Part shown: positions 5,945 through 7,049 of the stretch, one piece after another
Layout: every line of letters begins with the position of its first letter
Position numbering within the stretch: the stretch's first letter is position 1
Origin: an uncultured Eubacteriales bacterium
GTDB lineage: Bacteria; Bacillota; Clostridia; Lachnospirales; Lachnospiraceae
Assembly (NCBI GenBank): GCA_900549105.1
Contig: URND01000136.1
Location: 1 to 7,049 of the forward strand
DNA: 7,049 nt
Reading direction: 5' to 3'
Position numbers and translations under genes: made by a program
The notes under the pieces: model-generated
What the model saw: only the letters and a program-made list of their open reading frames with translations
Told to the model about the DNA's origin: nothing
Databases searched by the model: none

Positions 5945-5973
5945 TTGCTTTATACTTTTGTTTCAAGTATGAT
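5945..5973 (+). promoter_or_regulatory. Promoter of the aldo-keto reductase gene
   Basis: TTGCTT (5945-5950), a 17-bp spacer and TATGAT (5968-5973), about 50 bases upstream of the start codon. An overlapping GATAAT (5971-5976) is an alternative -10 with a longer spacer. The spacer holds a perfect dyad (see the adjoining entry). Confidence 0.55.
5952..5970. promoter_or_regulatory. Candidate operator dyad in the reductase promoter
   Basis: ATACTT (5952-5957) and AAGTAT (5965-5970) form a perfect inverted repeat with a 7-base centre, lying between the -35 and the -10. A dyad within the spacer suits a repressor or a MerR-type activator. Which regulator is unknown, and none is encoded in the window. 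Confidence 0.45.
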
Positions 5974-6021
5974 AATGGTGAGGGAGTAATAACCAAAATT
6001 TATAATTGGAGGTATATGTAC

Positions 6022-6864
6022 ATGGAGGTTAAAAAGATTTACACTTTAAACAATGGTGTTGAAATCCCGGGCATCGGCTTCGGAACATGGCAGGCAAAAG
6101 ATGATGCTGCTGTCAATTGTGTAAAAGCAGCGCTTGAGGCCGGATATCGCCATATCGACACCGCAGCCTTATATAAAAATGAAGGCAGCGTCGGACAGGC
6201 CATCGCCGAATGTGGGCTGAAACGTGAAGATGTATTTATTACAAGCAAATTATGGAACTCCAAACGCGGCTATGATAAAACAATGGCAGCTTTCGAGACA
6301 ACTTTAAAAACCATGGGACTGGATTACCTGGATTTATACCTGATTCATTGGCCGGCCACAGCGCATCGATTTGACAACTGGAAAGAAATCAATCTGGATA
6401 CATGGAAAGCGATTACAGAACTCTATAAAGCCGGACGCATCCGTGCAATTGGCGTATCCAACTTCCTGCCGCATCATCTGGAACCGTTGATGCAGACAGA
6501 AGTTCAGCCGATGATTGACCAGATTGAATATCATCCGGGATATCTTCAGCAAGAAACCGTAGACTACTGTCAGTCCAACGGCATTGTTGTCGAAGCCTGG
6601 AGTCCGCTTGGCAACGGGCAGGTTCTCAGCAATGAATTCCTTGCGGCAATTGCCGAAAAATATGGTAAGAGCGTTGCTCAGATTTGTATTCGCTTTGCTG
6701 TTCAGAACGGTATCATTCCGCTTCCAAAATCCGTAACACCATCCCGTATCGCATCCAATCTTGATGTCTATAACTTTGAGATTTCCGATGAAGATATGAA
6801 AGCCATCGCCGCTATGGAACAGGCCGGATTCTCCGGATGGAACCCGGATGAAGTAGATTTCTAA
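6022..6864 (+). CDS. Aldo-keto reductase (AKR5-like, 2,5-diketo-D-gluconate reductase type)
   Basis: NAD(P)H-dependent cytosolic oxidoreductase with a TIM-barrel fold that reduces aldehydes and ketones; the physiological substrate cannot be read from sequence. The catalytic tetrad is complete: Asp46 and Tyr51 in HIDTAALYKNE, Lys76 in ITSKLW, and His109 in LYLIHWP. Family signatures MGLDYLDLYLIHWP, IGVSNF (143-148), DQIEYHP and AWSPLG (192-197) are present. The coenzyme loop IPLPKSVTPSRIASN has Lys236, Ser237 and Arg242, a pattern usual for NADPH use. The 280-residue length is normal. GGAGG at 6008-6012 lies 9 bases from the ATG at 6022 but only 3 from the ATG at 6016, so the shorter start is preferred. 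The gene has its own promoter, diverges from the sigma operon, and is followed by a structured element and a terminator. Confidence 0.95.
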   Translation: MEVKKIYTLNNGVEIPGIGFGTWQAKDDAAVNCVKAALEAGYRHIDTAALYKNEGSVGQAIAECGLKREDVFITSKLWNSKRGYDKTMAAFETTLKTMGLDYLDLYLIHWPATAHRFDNWKEINLDTWKAITELYKAGRIRAIGVSNFLPHHLEPLMQTEVQPMIDQIEYHPGYLQQETVDYCQSNGIVVEAWSPLGNGQVLSNEFLAAIAEKYGKSVAQICIRFAVQNGIIPLPKSVTPSRIASNLDVYNFEISDEDMKAIAAMEQAGFSGWNPDEVDF

Positions 6865-6872
6865 AATAATAC

Positions 6873-6946
6873 ATACCCTATCGTGCGCAGCTTGACGGAG
6901 CACGCCCATGCGAAGCATCTGTCATACGGGATACCCGAATAGGTAT
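6873..6946 (+). other. Compact multi-hairpin element downstream of the reductase gene
   Basis: An outer helix ATACCCTAT (6873-6881) with ATAGGTAT (6939-6946), one bulge, closes three consecutive hairpins: CGTGC/GCACG (6882-6886, 6900-6904), ATGC-GAA-GCAT (6908-6918) and CGGG-ATA-CCCG (6927-6937). It has no open frame and sits four bases before the terminator hairpin, so it would be the 3' untranslated region or a separate small RNA. It matches no riboswitch class I can recognise. Confidence 0.5.
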
Positions 6947-6949
6947 AAT

Positions 6950-7010
6950 AAAAGCCATGACTGCCGATAAATCAGGTATTTTCCCTGAACCGGTATCATG
7001 GCTTTTTTAT
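6950..7010 (+). terminator. Intrinsic terminator after the reductase gene (copy 2 of a repeated module)
   Basis: AAAAGCCATGA (6950-6960) pairs with TCATGGCTTTT (6996-7006), extended by TGCCG/CGGTA and TCAGG/CCTGA, followed by a run of six T and further T-rich sequence. It lies about 85 bases after the stop. Stem and parts of the loop match the gdhA terminator at 2611-2672 with one gap. Confidence 0.92.
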
Positions 7011-7049
7011 CTTTTGTATATTCATTTTTTCCTTTCCGGCATTGTCCTA
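7011..7049. other. Unassigned window end
   Basis: The last 39 bases are T-rich on the plus strand. They could contain the end of a neighbouring minus-strand gene, but too little is visible to assign anything. Confidence 0.3.

Noticed and set aside
6334..6918. Minus-strand 194-codon open frame opposite the reductase
   Set aside because: The reductase frame has a complete catalytic tetrad and start signals; the opposite frame has no recognisable motif.
1..7049. CRISPR array, tRNA, rRNA, insertion sequence or prophage
   Set aside because: No regularly spaced repeats, cloverleaf, transposase motifs or phage genes were seen.

Overview
The window looks like chromosome of a Gram-positive anaerobe of the Clostridia, most likely a Lachnospiraceae-type gut bacterium. 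This is inferred from gene style, not from a database search. The grounds are strong AGGAGG-type ribosome binding sites, sigma-A promoters with 17-bp spacers, moderate GC, a rho gene with a charged Clostridia-like linker, and a glutamate dehydrogenase whose catalytic lysines fall at the same numbers (89, 113, 125, Asp165) as in the Clostridium symbiosum enzyme.

Layout. 1-975 (-) is the 5' two thirds or more of rho, cut by the window edge. A 283-bp divergent region holds the rho and gdhA promoters. 1259-2590 (+) is gdhA, closed by a strong intrinsic terminator. Converging on it are hicB and hicA (2671-3286, -), a type II toxin-antitoxin pair with its own promoter and palindromic sites. After a 230-bp non-coding stretch with an unexplained plus-strand terminator-like hairpin comes a DJ-1/PfpI-family gene (3519-4034, -). 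Next is an ECF sigma factor / DUF4179 anti-sigma operon (5809 down to 4144, -), in which the anti-sigma gene is split by an apparent single-base deletion. The sigma gene has an ECF-type (TGAAAC / CAGTCT) promoter, which suggests autoregulation. Diverging from it is an aldo-keto reductase gene (6022-6864, +), followed by a compact multi-hairpin element and a terminator nearly identical in sequence to the gdhA terminator.

How the parts relate. rho and gdhA are housekeeping genes (termination; ammonium assimilation or glutamate turnover). The sigma/anti-sigma pair is a membrane-linked stress switch whose sensor half has been disconnected by the frameshift. The DJ-1-like protein and the aldo-keto reductase flank this switch and belong to families that often handle reactive carbonyl or redox stress, but nothing here proves they are its targets.

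I did not find a wholly new multi-gene system. The best leads are the broken anti-sigma gene next to an intact self-regulating sigma factor, the duplicated terminator module, the structured element downstream of the reductase, and the palindrome-rich hicAB control region with an orphan hairpin behind it.
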